From the NCBI RefSeq assembly GCF_014838715.1, contig NZ_CP061947.1, forward strand, positions 3,162,001-3,226,000: 64,000 nucleotides of DNA, read 5' to 3'. The notes beneath the pieces were generated by a model, which was given only the letters and a program-made list of their open reading frames with translations, was not told where the DNA came from and made no database searches. The position numbers and the translations under genes are program-made. Source of the DNA: Algoriphagus sp. Y33 (GTDB lineage Bacteria > Bacteroidota > Bacteroidia > Cytophagales > Cyclobacteriaceae). Below, piece after piece: positions 56,409 to 64,000 of the stretch. Positions within the stretch are counted from its first letter, which is position 1. Each line of letters begins with the position of its first letter.

Positions 56409-59400
56409 TTAGTTCAATTTGAAGTTAAGGTTAAACCCAAAAGATCTAGTGCTAGGCAAGTTACCACCTTCGATTCCTGTGTAATTGATATTAGAACCAA
56501 AACTTGCTTCTGGATCAATGTTCTTAGCTTTACGCATTAGAATTGCAAGATTTCTACCTACCAAAGAGACATCAAGGCCTTTTAGAATAGGCATGTTTCC
56601 AAACCATTTTGCAGGGAAGGAATATCCTAAAGTCAATTGCCGCAATTTGATAAAATCGCCGTCAACGACACTTGTTCTGGTGATATTTTGGGCTAAAGCC
56701 TGATAGTATTCCTGAGCCGGAGCAGTTACACCACCGTTAGTTACGCCCTCTTCCCTGCCTTCAAGAGTTATTTGATTAAGCCCTCTGAATGTCGAATAGA
56801 ACTCAGTGGCAGATAAGACTTTGTTACCGTAGTTATAATCAATCAAGAAAGAGAATGTAACTCCCTTGTAATTGAATTCGTTATTCCAACCACCATATAA
56901 TGTAGGCAAAACAGTCCCCATATTAATCAATTCTCCCCTAACAGGTAAACCTGCTTCATCCACTTGGATAGAGCCGTCTGCATTATATGCATAATCGTAT
57001 GCTCTGATCTGAGGACCGGCTTCGCCTACCACGTAGGCTGTCACAGCATTTCCCAACGTTGCTCTGTTCTGCCCAAGATTTACCGGGTTATTGTTGTTAT
57101 CAGTACTAAGTACTTCATTTTTCACTTTAGACAAGTTAAAGGACGATTTCCAAGTAAAGTTGGTCGTTTGTACCGGCGTACCGGTTACTAAAACTTCCAA
57201 TCCCTTATTGCTGGTAGAACCTGTCGCAACAACAGCACTGTTAAAACCGGATGTAATGCTGTAATTGGCATTCATGATTTCATTGTGCGTTTCTTTTTCG
57301 TAATAGGCAATATCAAACCCTAATCTGTTATTAAAGAAACTTAGATCTAGTCCAAATTCAACCTCACTTGTAGTAAACGGTTTCAGGTTCAAATTAGGCA
57401 AAGATGTAGGGGAAGAACCTGCAGGAATTCCATTATATGAATTTGCGGAATTGTAATAAAAAGTACTTTGATACGCATTAAAGGGCTCGCCGCTAGTTAC
57501 TGCATAAGATGCTCTCAGCTTTCCAAAGTCCAGGGCAGGGATGTCAATCAACTGATCGAACACAAATGCAGCAGCTACAGAAGGTGAGAAAATGCTGTTG
57601 TTGTCAGTCGGCAATGTACTATAGACATCATATCTACCTGTCGTAGTTAAGGTCAGAATATTATCGTATCCAATCCCAACAGAATAATACGCTGACTGAA
57701 CTTCACGCTCATTGAATTCGTACGATCTTGAGAATGTTTCTACATTGAATGGAGAATACAAGTACGGTAATACGAAACGGCTTCCTCCTACACCAACTGA
57801 TTCAAACTTATTGTTTCTCATATTCGCACCAGCCAAAACATCCAAGTTTAGCTTATCAGTCAAATCAAAGGCACCTCCCAAAATCGCATCAATGTTCATT
57901 TCGGATCTTTGAGATTGGCCCCGGCCACTTAGATTACCTGTCAAATCCGCTGTATAAGCCAAACCATAGGGCTCAACACTGTAGAAATCATCGCTAGAGG
58001 CATCATTCCCCAACCTTACCATAGCAAAAATATCCTTGGTGAAGCTATACTTCGTGGAGATAGCTGATATGGTTCGTTTTCTACCCACATCATTTATGCC
58101 TTGATTCACTACAAAGTAAGGGTTGGTCACGTAGATATCATCACTAAATACTGTCTCTGCACCAGTCTCTGAATTAAACCCAGGCGCGAAAATACTCTGA
58201 CTGATATTTGGAGCAAGAAGCAAGAAATTATTTGGATTTTGCGGTCCATCACTTAGACGTGGAATATTGTTTGTTTTTTGGTCTATATAATTGACCATCG
58301 CAGTCACGTTTAATTTATCCGTGATATTTTGTTCAACATTCAAATTGATAGTTAGACGGTCTACCCCACTGTTAGGTACAATTGATTTAGCATCAAGATT
58401 GGAAACAGACATCCTGAATGAACCATCCTCACCCAATCCTTTTGATACAGAAACTGTATTGGTGAAATTAGATCCAGTTCTGTAAAAATCAATGTACCTG
58501 TCGCTTGAAGGAGAGTAAGGATATTGGTTCCCGTCAAATCCGATAACTGGAGTTCCATCCATTCTGGATCCCCAGGATAGCCTACCGGTAGATTGGGCAT
58601 CCGTAGCAGTCGTTGGTCTCACTCCACCAACACCCTGACCATACACATTTTGAAAATCAGTAAAATCCACAGCATTTTCAGCCATGTAATTCATCGTATA
58701 GTTTAATGACCAGTCCCCGCCTTTAGCCCCTTTTTTAGTTGTGATCAGAATCACACCATTTGAAGCACGTGAACCGTACAAAGCAGAAGCAGCCTGTCCT
58801 TTCAAAACCGTCATGGTCTCAATATCATCAGGACTCAGGTTACCAATACCGTCGCCACTATCACCACCGCCCCATTCACCGGCAGCACCTCTTTGGCTGT
58901 TATCCATAGGAATGCCATTAATCACATACAAAGGAGATCCCGTTCCACTGATGCTTGGAAGACCCCTCAAGGTAATCTTAGAGGTTCCTCCAGGGCCACT
59001 GTTGGTGCCTTTCACTACCAGTCCCGCAACACGTCCAGCCAAGGAGTTCGCAACGTTGGTTTCACGAGCAGTAGTAAGGGACTCACTTCCTACTTGGGTA
59101 ACAGAATAACCCAATGTCTCCTTCTCTTTACTAATACCCAATGCGGTCACAACCACCTCGGATAATTCACTGGCATCTTCACTCAACAACACGTTTAGTT
59201 CAGACTGATTGCCTACAGGGATTTCTTGTGAAGCATAGCCGATAAACGAAAAAACCAATATAGAATTGGTGCCTACAGAGATCGAGTACTCACCATCTAT
59301 ATTGGTGGTAGTACCAGCCTTTGTACTCTTATCAAGGATTGTGACTCCCGGCATTGGTAAGCCATCCGGTGCAGCGGTCACCACTCCTTTCAATATTCGC

Positions 59401-59474
59401 TGCTGTGCCTGTATCGAGACTGATAGCCCCAACACCATGACCATAACGAAAGCAATTGATAAAACTCTTTTCAT
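56409..59474 (-). CDS. susC: SusC/RagA-like TonB-dependent outer-membrane transporter (1)
   Basis: 1021 aa. Signal peptide ends near SIQAQQR; a carboxypeptidase-like regulatory domain follows (LKGVVTAAPDGLPMPGVTIL), then the SusC motif SELSEVVVTALGISKEKETLGYS with the plug domain (NSLAGRVAGLVVKG, GSPLYVINGIPMDNSQRG) and a 22-strand barrel ending RSFGFNLNFKLN. It imports glycans bound by its SusD partner with TonB energy. It is preceded by a terminator of the next cassette, so it should have its own promoter, which was not identified. Confidence 0.92.
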   Translation of the reverse strand: MKRVLSIAFVMVMVLGLSVSIQAQQRILKGVVTAAPDGLPMPGVTILDKSTKAGTTTNIDGEYSISVGTNSILVFSFIGYASQEIPVGNQSELNVLLSEDASELSEVVVTALGISKEKETLGYSVTQVGSESLTTARETNVANSLAGRVAGLVVKGTNSGPGGTSKITLRGLPSISGTGSPLYVINGIPMDNSQRGAAGEWGGGDSGDGIGNLSPDDIETMTVLKGQAASALYGSRASNGVILITTKKGAKGGDWSLNYTMNYMAENAVDFTDFQNVYGQGVGGVRPTTATDAQSTGRLSWGSRMDGTPVIGFDGNQYPYSPSSDRYIDFYRTGSNFTNTVSVSKGLGEDGSFRMSVSNLDAKSIVPNSGVDRLTINLNVEQNITDKLNVTAMVNYIDQKTNNIPRLSDGPQNPNNFLLLAPNISQSIFAPGFNSETGAETVFSDDIYVTNPYFVVNQGINDVGRKRTISAISTKYSFTKDIFAMVRLGNDASSDDFYSVEPYGLAYTADLTGNLSGRGQSQRSEMNIDAILGGAFDLTDKLNLDVLAGANMRNNKFESVGVGGSRFVLPYLYSPFNVETFSRSYEFNEREVQSAYYSVGIGYDNILTLTTTGRYDVYSTLPTDNNSIFSPSVAAAFVFDQLIDIPALDFGKLRASYAVTSGEPFNAYQSTFYYNSANSYNGIPAGSSPTSLPNLNLKPFTTSEVEFGLDLSFFNNRLGFDIAYYEKETHNEIMNANYSITSGFNSAVVATGSTSNKGLEVLVTGTPVQTTNFTWKSSFNLSKVKNEVLSTDNNNNPVNLGQNRATLGNAVTAYVVGEAGPQIRAYDYAYNADGSIQVDEAGLPVRGELINMGTVLPTLYGGWNNEFNYKGVTFSFLIDYNYGNKVLSATEFYSTFRGLNQITLEGREEGVTNGGVTAPAQEYYQALAQNITRTSVVDGDFIKLRQLTLGYSFPAKWFGNMPILKGLDVSLVGRNLAILMRKAKNIDPEASFGSNINYTGIEGGNLPSTRSFGFNLNFKLN

Positions 59475-60030
59475 AGTAGGTGATTTGAGATTTGTAATAC
59501 TAATAATAACTTAACGCAAGGCGCCTTCCTCAGATTCTTATGTGGAATCTTGGGTAATGGTTGATTCATACTAGTGTGGAATTAGGGTTCAGAATAAAAT
59601 CCTTGATAGCAAACACCCCGTAAGTAACATTTTCAAACATCACTGTACAAGATGCTTATCATACCCTAAAGCTAGAAAAAACATATTTCTATCAAAACAT
59701 GTTTAAGTATTTTTTTTTAAAAACTTATGATCTTAATATATTTTTTTTATTAAGTAAAAACAAACAGGGTTCATTTTGCGTTATTAACGCTAAATCTCCT
59801 ATAAATTTGGAAAATGTGGGTCAGGAAAAAATATCCGTAATAGTCTCTTTTTCCAAACCTTTTTTAAGAAAAGTATTGATTGGATTTGTCAAGAGTATAG
59901 TACGCAATGTCCCTTTCGAGATGTTTTGCAAGCAACTGAGTGTGCTTAGCTTAGTCAGAATAAAAAAACAGAGGCTTTGAATCTGATCAAAACCTCTGTA
60001 TGTAATGATTGGTAGACCAAGTTGCAGAAA
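59475..60030. other. 556-bp region between two SusCD cassettes
   Basis: Holds the terminator of the second SusD (59961-59999) and the promoter region of SusC1. No TAnnTTTG-like element was found on the - strand, suggesting a different sigma factor or a long leader. A 93-codon frame on the + strand has no recognisable features. Confidence 0.45.
59961..59999 (-). terminator. Terminator of SusC2-SusD2
   Basis: ACAGAGG (59968-59974) pairs with CCTCTGT (59993-59999); after one mismatch TTTGA pairs with TCAAA; seven T follow on the - strand. It is 31 bp past the SusD stop. Confidence 0.85.
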
Positions 60031-61602
60031 TTAATTTCCCCCATCCCACCATACCTTGGTGGCAAATAGATCACCCCCCATACGTGCCCTAGCTGCTGAA
60101 TAATTCTCATAATTGGATCCTATCTCGTTTTCCCAATACCTCAGTCTTCTCGGAATAAAATTACCCTCAAAGGCATTCGGATCTTGAGTAGGGGTCAATT
60201 CAGGATACCCTGTTCTTCTCCAGTTGGACCAAGATTCAATATGATTTAAATAAGTGGCCGCCCAGTATTCTTCCCCTATTAGTTTCAACTTGTCTTCAGT
60301 GGAAGCTGATGCAAATCCACGACCTGCAATATAAGCCGAAATCATTTCAGGAGTTCTGGAAAAAGACGGATCAAATTCCACCCAAGCATTGATAGCTGCC
60401 GTTACACCATTCGAGAAGTGCTCATTTGCACTGCTGGATATCCAGCCTTTTAGCGCAGCCTCTGCTTTCATTAATTCTACTTCAGCGTATGATTGTAAGT
60501 AGTAGGGATCTTCCCAATCAAAATACCTGAGATTTTGCATGGAAAAAATCCTATTCCCTCTTGCACTAAAATCCGCAGTATCTGCAGGAGACAGTACAGT
60601 TCTGATAGTGGTAGAATTATAGCCATTTGGTAACCCTTTTTGAACAGCCGGATCCGTATTCCATGTAGTAGGATCATCTGGATCACCCGTACCACCGCTT
60701 ATTATCATTAACCGGGGATCATTATTTTCGACCATCCAGTCCATAAACGTAGCTGATACTTTACAATCCCTACCATACTTATTGCTATTCCAATAGCCAT
60801 CATTCAATCCATTTCTATTTATACCTTGAGGCCCTGTTTCGTAATGAATAAATGCTATATCGTCATTCGAAGTAAAAGCACCACTTGAATTTGCTTCCAG
60901 AAATACTTCTTCAGCAAAGGTGGGATCAACATTGCTCATCCGCATTGCGATACGCATTAATAATGAGTTGGAAAATTTCCGCCATTTGCCCAGATCCCCG
61001 AAGTAAACAAAATCCTGTGCACCAAGCGGAAGGGCAGATTCTGTGAACTTATCCCTAGCGGCACGAAGCTCTTCTACCATTGCACTATAGATGTCCTTCT
61101 GATTGTCATAAGCGGGGAACCAGTTTTCCTCCCCCTGTAACCCTTTACCAGCCTGAAAATAAGGAACGTCTCCATAGATATCCGTCATTCTGTGTAGATC
61201 AAAGACTTTCAATACTGTGGTAGCGGCATTCAGGTTAGCCATAGCAGGGTCATCGGCAGTTTCAGCGATTACCTGCTGAAACAGTCTCATGATTCCGGTA
61301 TAATGACTTTCCATGTAAGAGCCGCTATACGCAGCACTGTAGAAATACTTGTCACCACTGAAATATGATGAAGTTGATCCAATCTGTTGGATCATAGTAG
61401 CAGCATAAAGCATGGAAACACGTGTGTTTTCAAATTCAGCCCCGATCCTCAATGTTCCCAGAGAAAATAGGTAGGCCATGTCAATATCTGTAGCTGAATT
61501 TTGATCTATGTTCAAATCCAACAATGCATCCTCGCTACAGGCTGTAGAAAACAGCATAGCACTTGCCAGTAGGACTGTTCCTAGTGTATTTTTAATTTTC
61601 AT
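60031..61602 (-). CDS. susD: SusD/RagB-like nutrient-binding lipoprotein (2)
   Basis: 523 aa. Lipoprotein signal MKIKNTLGTVLLASAMLFSTA then C22. It carries SusD-like_2 features (LDLNIDQNSATDIDM, C-terminus GGDLFATKVWWDGGN, SWSNWRRTGYPELTP) and is a paralogue of the SusD at 54806-56407, sharing the ESW-NW-R-GYPELTP motif. It is 28 bp downstream of its SusC partner. It should recognise a glycan related to, but not necessarily the same as, that of the other pair. Confidence 0.9.
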   Translation of the reverse strand: MKIKNTLGTVLLASAMLFSTACSEDALLDLNIDQNSATDIDMAYLFSLGTLRIGAEFENTRVSMLYAATMIQQIGSTSSYFSGDKYFYSAAYSGSYMESHYTGIMRLFQQVIAETADDPAMANLNAATTVLKVFDLHRMTDIYGDVPYFQAGKGLQGEENWFPAYDNQKDIYSAMVEELRAARDKFTESALPLGAQDFVYFGDLGKWRKFSNSLLMRIAMRMSNVDPTFAEEVFLEANSSGAFTSNDDIAFIHYETGPQGINRNGLNDGYWNSNKYGRDCKVSATFMDWMVENNDPRLMIISGGTGDPDDPTTWNTDPAVQKGLPNGYNSTTIRTVLSPADTADFSARGNRIFSMQNLRYFDWEDPYYLQSYAEVELMKAEAALKGWISSSANEHFSNGVTAAINAWVEFDPSFSRTPEMISAYIAGRGFASASTEDKLKLIGEEYWAATYLNHIESWSNWRRTGYPELTPTQDPNAFEGNFIPRRLRYWENEIGSNYENYSAARARMGGDLFATKVWWDGGN

Positions 61603-61630
61603 TATTCAATAATTTTAGTCCGTGAATGGA

Positions 61631-64000
61631 TTAGAAATTTGCTGAAAGGTTAAACCCAAAGCTTCTATTGGTAGGAAGACCAAAGTATTCCAACCCTTGA
61701 GAATTCCCATCATTTGCATAAGCAGATTCAGGGTCAACATTAGGCACATTGGACCATAGCAAAGCTAGGTTTCTTCCTACAAAGGAAAGGGTTAAAGACT
61801 GCAGGGGAGTTTTGCCGATCACTTTAGCCGGAAAAGTATATCCGAAAGTGAACTCTCTTAACTTGGCAAATGAAGCATCATATACTACATTTTCCGTTAT
61901 TTGTGCATATCTCTGGTAGTATTGATCCAATAAGTATTCTTCCGAATTAGTTGGATTCGCCGGTATAGTCCATTCCATTGGTTCTCCCGCCAGATTTACA
62001 CCACTTATCGTTAATCCCCCGTCTCTTCCTACCAATGTATTTTCATGTAAGCCCCTTGAATAAGCTGAACTATTCGTACCGGACATCATATATCCTCCGC
62101 TTCGTACATCAATTAAGAAATACATACGAAATCCTTTATAGCTAAAGGTATTGCTAAATCCCGCAGAAATCGGATGTCGCCCTTGGGCAATAGTTTCATA
62201 ACCATCAGTAGCTACAGGATATCCATTATCATCATACACTTTTTGGCCATCGATCTCAAGCTGCTTAAAGCCCGCAATCATACCTAAGGGCTCTCCTACA
62301 ATATGTCTTATACTTTCACGCTGAAGTCGGCTGTTGCCCAAGTTGATAAACTCTATGGACTCTCCTTCTGAATTGGTCCCTAAACTTAAAACCTCAGATA
62401 CGTTATTTGCAAAATTGAATGATATATCCCATTTAAAATCTCTTGCGATTGGAGTTATATTCAACAAAAACTCAAAGCCCTTATTTCTAAGCTCACCGAT
62501 GTTGATTGTAGTAGTATTAAATCCAGAGGTGCCAGAAATCCCCGTAGCTAGGATATCATCCTTGGTCGTTCTATTATAATAAGCAACATCAAGCCCTACA
62601 CGATTATCAAAAAATCTTAAATCTGCTCCAATTTCATATTCTGTAGAAGTATATGGACCAAGGTTTGAATTAGGGATTGATTCGTTTTGAATCTGTCCTA
62701 AATTACCACCCAAGTGGCCTGCTCCCACTAAGCCGTAAGTAAGATTTAAAGCATAAGGATTTGGAGCACCTCCCCCTGCTTGTCCCCAAGAACCTCTGAC
62801 TTTAGCGAAGGTGATCACTTCAGGAAAGGTAAACATATCACTTAGAACTCCACTCAAACTAAATGAAGGATAGAATAACTTACTATTTGCACCAGCCAAG
62901 GTCGAGAATTGATCCTGACGGGCAGTAGCATTGAAGAAGAGGACGTTTTTGTAACCAATATTTGCAGCTCCAAAATACGAATTGATCCCATACTCAGAAA
63001 AGTCATAGGTAATAGATGGAGCTCTTACATTTCTTACACTGCTAAAGAAGGGGATAACTAAATCATTTCCTCCTCCACGTAAGCTTTCGGACGTTCTTCT
63101 CATTCGATTGCCCCCTACAAAAACATCAAAATCGAAATCACCAAACGTTTTATTGAATCCAATAAACAAATCAGCATTATCTTCCCTGATTGTCCGCTCC
63201 GTTACATAATAATCCCCCAAAGGTTTATAAGCGGTTCCATATGGTTCAGAAGAGTGATCTACCCGAGATTGAAAATCAAGCCCTAATCTACCCTGCACAT
63301 ACAACCAATCAGTTATATCATACTTCAGAGAAACATTTCCCAAGATCCGGTTTGTCTCATCTTCCCTGAAAAATTGATAAGCAGCCCAATAAGGGTTAGT
63401 AACAAAATTGCTTTGTTGATACCTTAGTTCTGTTCCATCCTCTTTTGCCCCAAGTTTGTCTGTAGTTCCTCTCATCAACTCCAATGGAATATGGCCTGGC
63501 TTGGTCAGCATTGAGTAATTTGCATTGCCGGGGGCATCCGATAGTCTTGGTCGGTTTTTCGCTTTTTGATTTGAAAACTGCCCAGTAACGGCCAGCGTGA
63601 ATTTACCAAGTTTTCCATTGATATTGGCGTTAGCCACCCTACGTTTGAAACCTGCATTTGGCATAATATCCTTATTATCCAAATCTGAAAATGAGAAGCG
63701 ATAATTCCCCATTTCATTGCCTCCATCAAAAGCAATAGAATTGTTAAAAGTATAGGCAGTTTTGTAGAAATCAGCCAAGCCCTCGCCCGTAAAGGAATAG
63801 GGTCGGGATACTCCGTCAAATTGGATGACAGATGAACCATCGTATCTAGCACCCCAACCATTGGTTGCATCTTCTAAGGCCTCTTCACTGGAGCTTGAAA
63901 CACGTCCATCTCTTCCCGCACCATATAGTCTTTGAAAATCTGTCTGGTCCCAAACATTATCAAACATTATATTGGAGCTATATGATACCCCAATTCCTTT
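61631..64000 (-). CDS. susC: SusC/RagA-like TonB-dependent transporter (2), N-terminus cut by window end
   Basis: The frame stays open from 61631 to the last base (about 790 codons); the first internal Met is at 63967 but the residues before it (GIGVSYSSNI) continue the plug-barrel region, so the true start is outside. The C-terminus NRSFGFNLSANF and FAKLREFTFGYTFPAKVIG match the paralogue at 56409-59474. The signal peptide, regulatory domain and most of the plug are missing from the window. Confidence 0.9.
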   Translation of the reverse strand, partial: KGIGVSYSSNIMFDNVWDQTDFQRLYGAGRDGRVSSSSEEALEDATNGWGARYDGSSVIQFDGVSRPYSFTGEGLADFYKTAYTFNNSIAFDGGNEMGNYRFSFSDLDNKDIMPNAGFKRRVANANINGKLGKFTLAVTGQFSNQKAKNRPRLSDAPGNANYSMLTKPGHIPLELMRGTTDKLGAKEDGTELRYQQSNFVTNPYWAAYQFFREDETNRILGNVSLKYDITDWLYVQGRLGLDFQSRVDHSSEPYGTAYKPLGDYYVTERTIREDNADLFIGFNKTFGDFDFDVFVGGNRMRRTSESLRGGGNDLVIPFFSSVRNVRAPSITYDFSEYGINSYFGAANIGYKNVLFFNATARQDQFSTLAGANSKLFYPSFSLSGVLSDMFTFPEVITFAKVRGSWGQAGGGAPNPYALNLTYGLVGAGHLGGNLGQIQNESIPNSNLGPYTSTEYEIGADLRFFDNRVGLDVAYYNRTTKDDILATGISGTSGFNTTTINIGELRNKGFEFLLNITPIARDFKWDISFNFANNVSEVLSLGTNSEGESIEFINLGNSRLQRESIRHIVGEPLGMIAGFKQLEIDGQKVYDDNGYPVATDGYETIAQGRHPISAGFSNTFSYKGFRMYFLIDVRSGGYMMSGTNSSAYSRGLHENTLVGRDGGLTISGVNLAGEPMEWTIPANPTNSEEYLLDQYYQRYAQITENVVYDASFAKLREFTFGYTFPAKVIGKTPLQSLTLSFVGRNLALLWSNVPNVDPESAYANDGNSQGLEYFGLPTNRSFGFNLSANF

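Noticed and set aside
59699..59980. 93-codon frame on the + strand between the SusCD cassettes
   Set aside because: Very AT-rich, no signal or motif, and its 3' part overlaps the SusD2 terminator; likely chance.

Overview
The window looks like chromosomal DNA of a Bacteroidota species, most likely Cytophagia/Cyclobacteriaceae (an Algoriphagus-like organism; the genus is inference). Evidence: two SusC/SusD pairs, a type IX secretion 'plug' (DUF5103) protein, a PUR-domain DUF3276 protein, a Lacal_2735-type small protein, SusD-type lipoproteins, and promoters of the Bacteroidota form TTG-N20-TAnnTTTG. No rRNA, tRNA, CRISPR array, transposase or phage gene was found.

Layout. 1-6.4 kb: envelope genes on the + strand (end of an outer-membrane barrel gene, a PorV/PorQ-like barrel overlapping a helix-hairpin-helix/barrel protein, a secreted zinc metalloprotease). 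6.8-10.9 kb: Dcp-type M3 peptidase, AI-2E-family permease and TPR lipoprotein, converging on a PAS hybrid histidine kinase. 13.6-17.2 kb: porin and aconitase (-). 17.6-24.6 kb: 7TM histidine kinase, acyl-CoA reductase divergent from a YfhL-type ferredoxin, DUF3276, a second AI-2E permease, YchF, and an orphan Cas6-like gene. 24.7-28 kb: DUF5103 and an ABC-F ATPase whose leader carries a 12-codon uORF. 28.3-41.7 kb: soluble sugar dehydrogenase-like lipoprotein, coiled-coil protein, a TetR-AarF operon bracketed by two inverted copies of a MITE-like repeat, HslV, pyruvate dehydrogenase E2, YheT-type hydrolase, a SRAP protein with an altered catalytic motif, a KAS III-like enzyme with an unknown partner, a MORN protein, a 53-aa protein and a cupin.

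42-64 kb is a glycan-utilisation locus. The + strand carries a ROK regulator, a 1096-aa VCBS/ASPIC-UnbV protein, a vanadium haloperoxidase/PAP2 protein and an S1 sulfatase with tight spacing. Facing it on the - strand are GH92 alpha-mannosidase, a ROK kinase-like protein and an FAD oxidoreductase, also packed as an operon. Behind these lie two SusC-SusD cassettes, the outer one cut by the window end. A plausible reading is capture of a mannose-containing, perhaps sulfated, glycan by SusCD, trimming by GH92 and sulfatase, and handling of released sugar by the ROK and FAD proteins under the ROK regulator; the substrate is inference.

The most unusual observations are the inverted repeats bracketing the TetR-AarF operon, the 19-bp perfect dyad that gives two convergent genes the same C-terminal tetrapeptide, the near-identical terminators behind both SusD genes, the His-to-Asn change in the SRAP protein, the orphan Cas6, and the mixed glycan/halogen/sulfate gene set.
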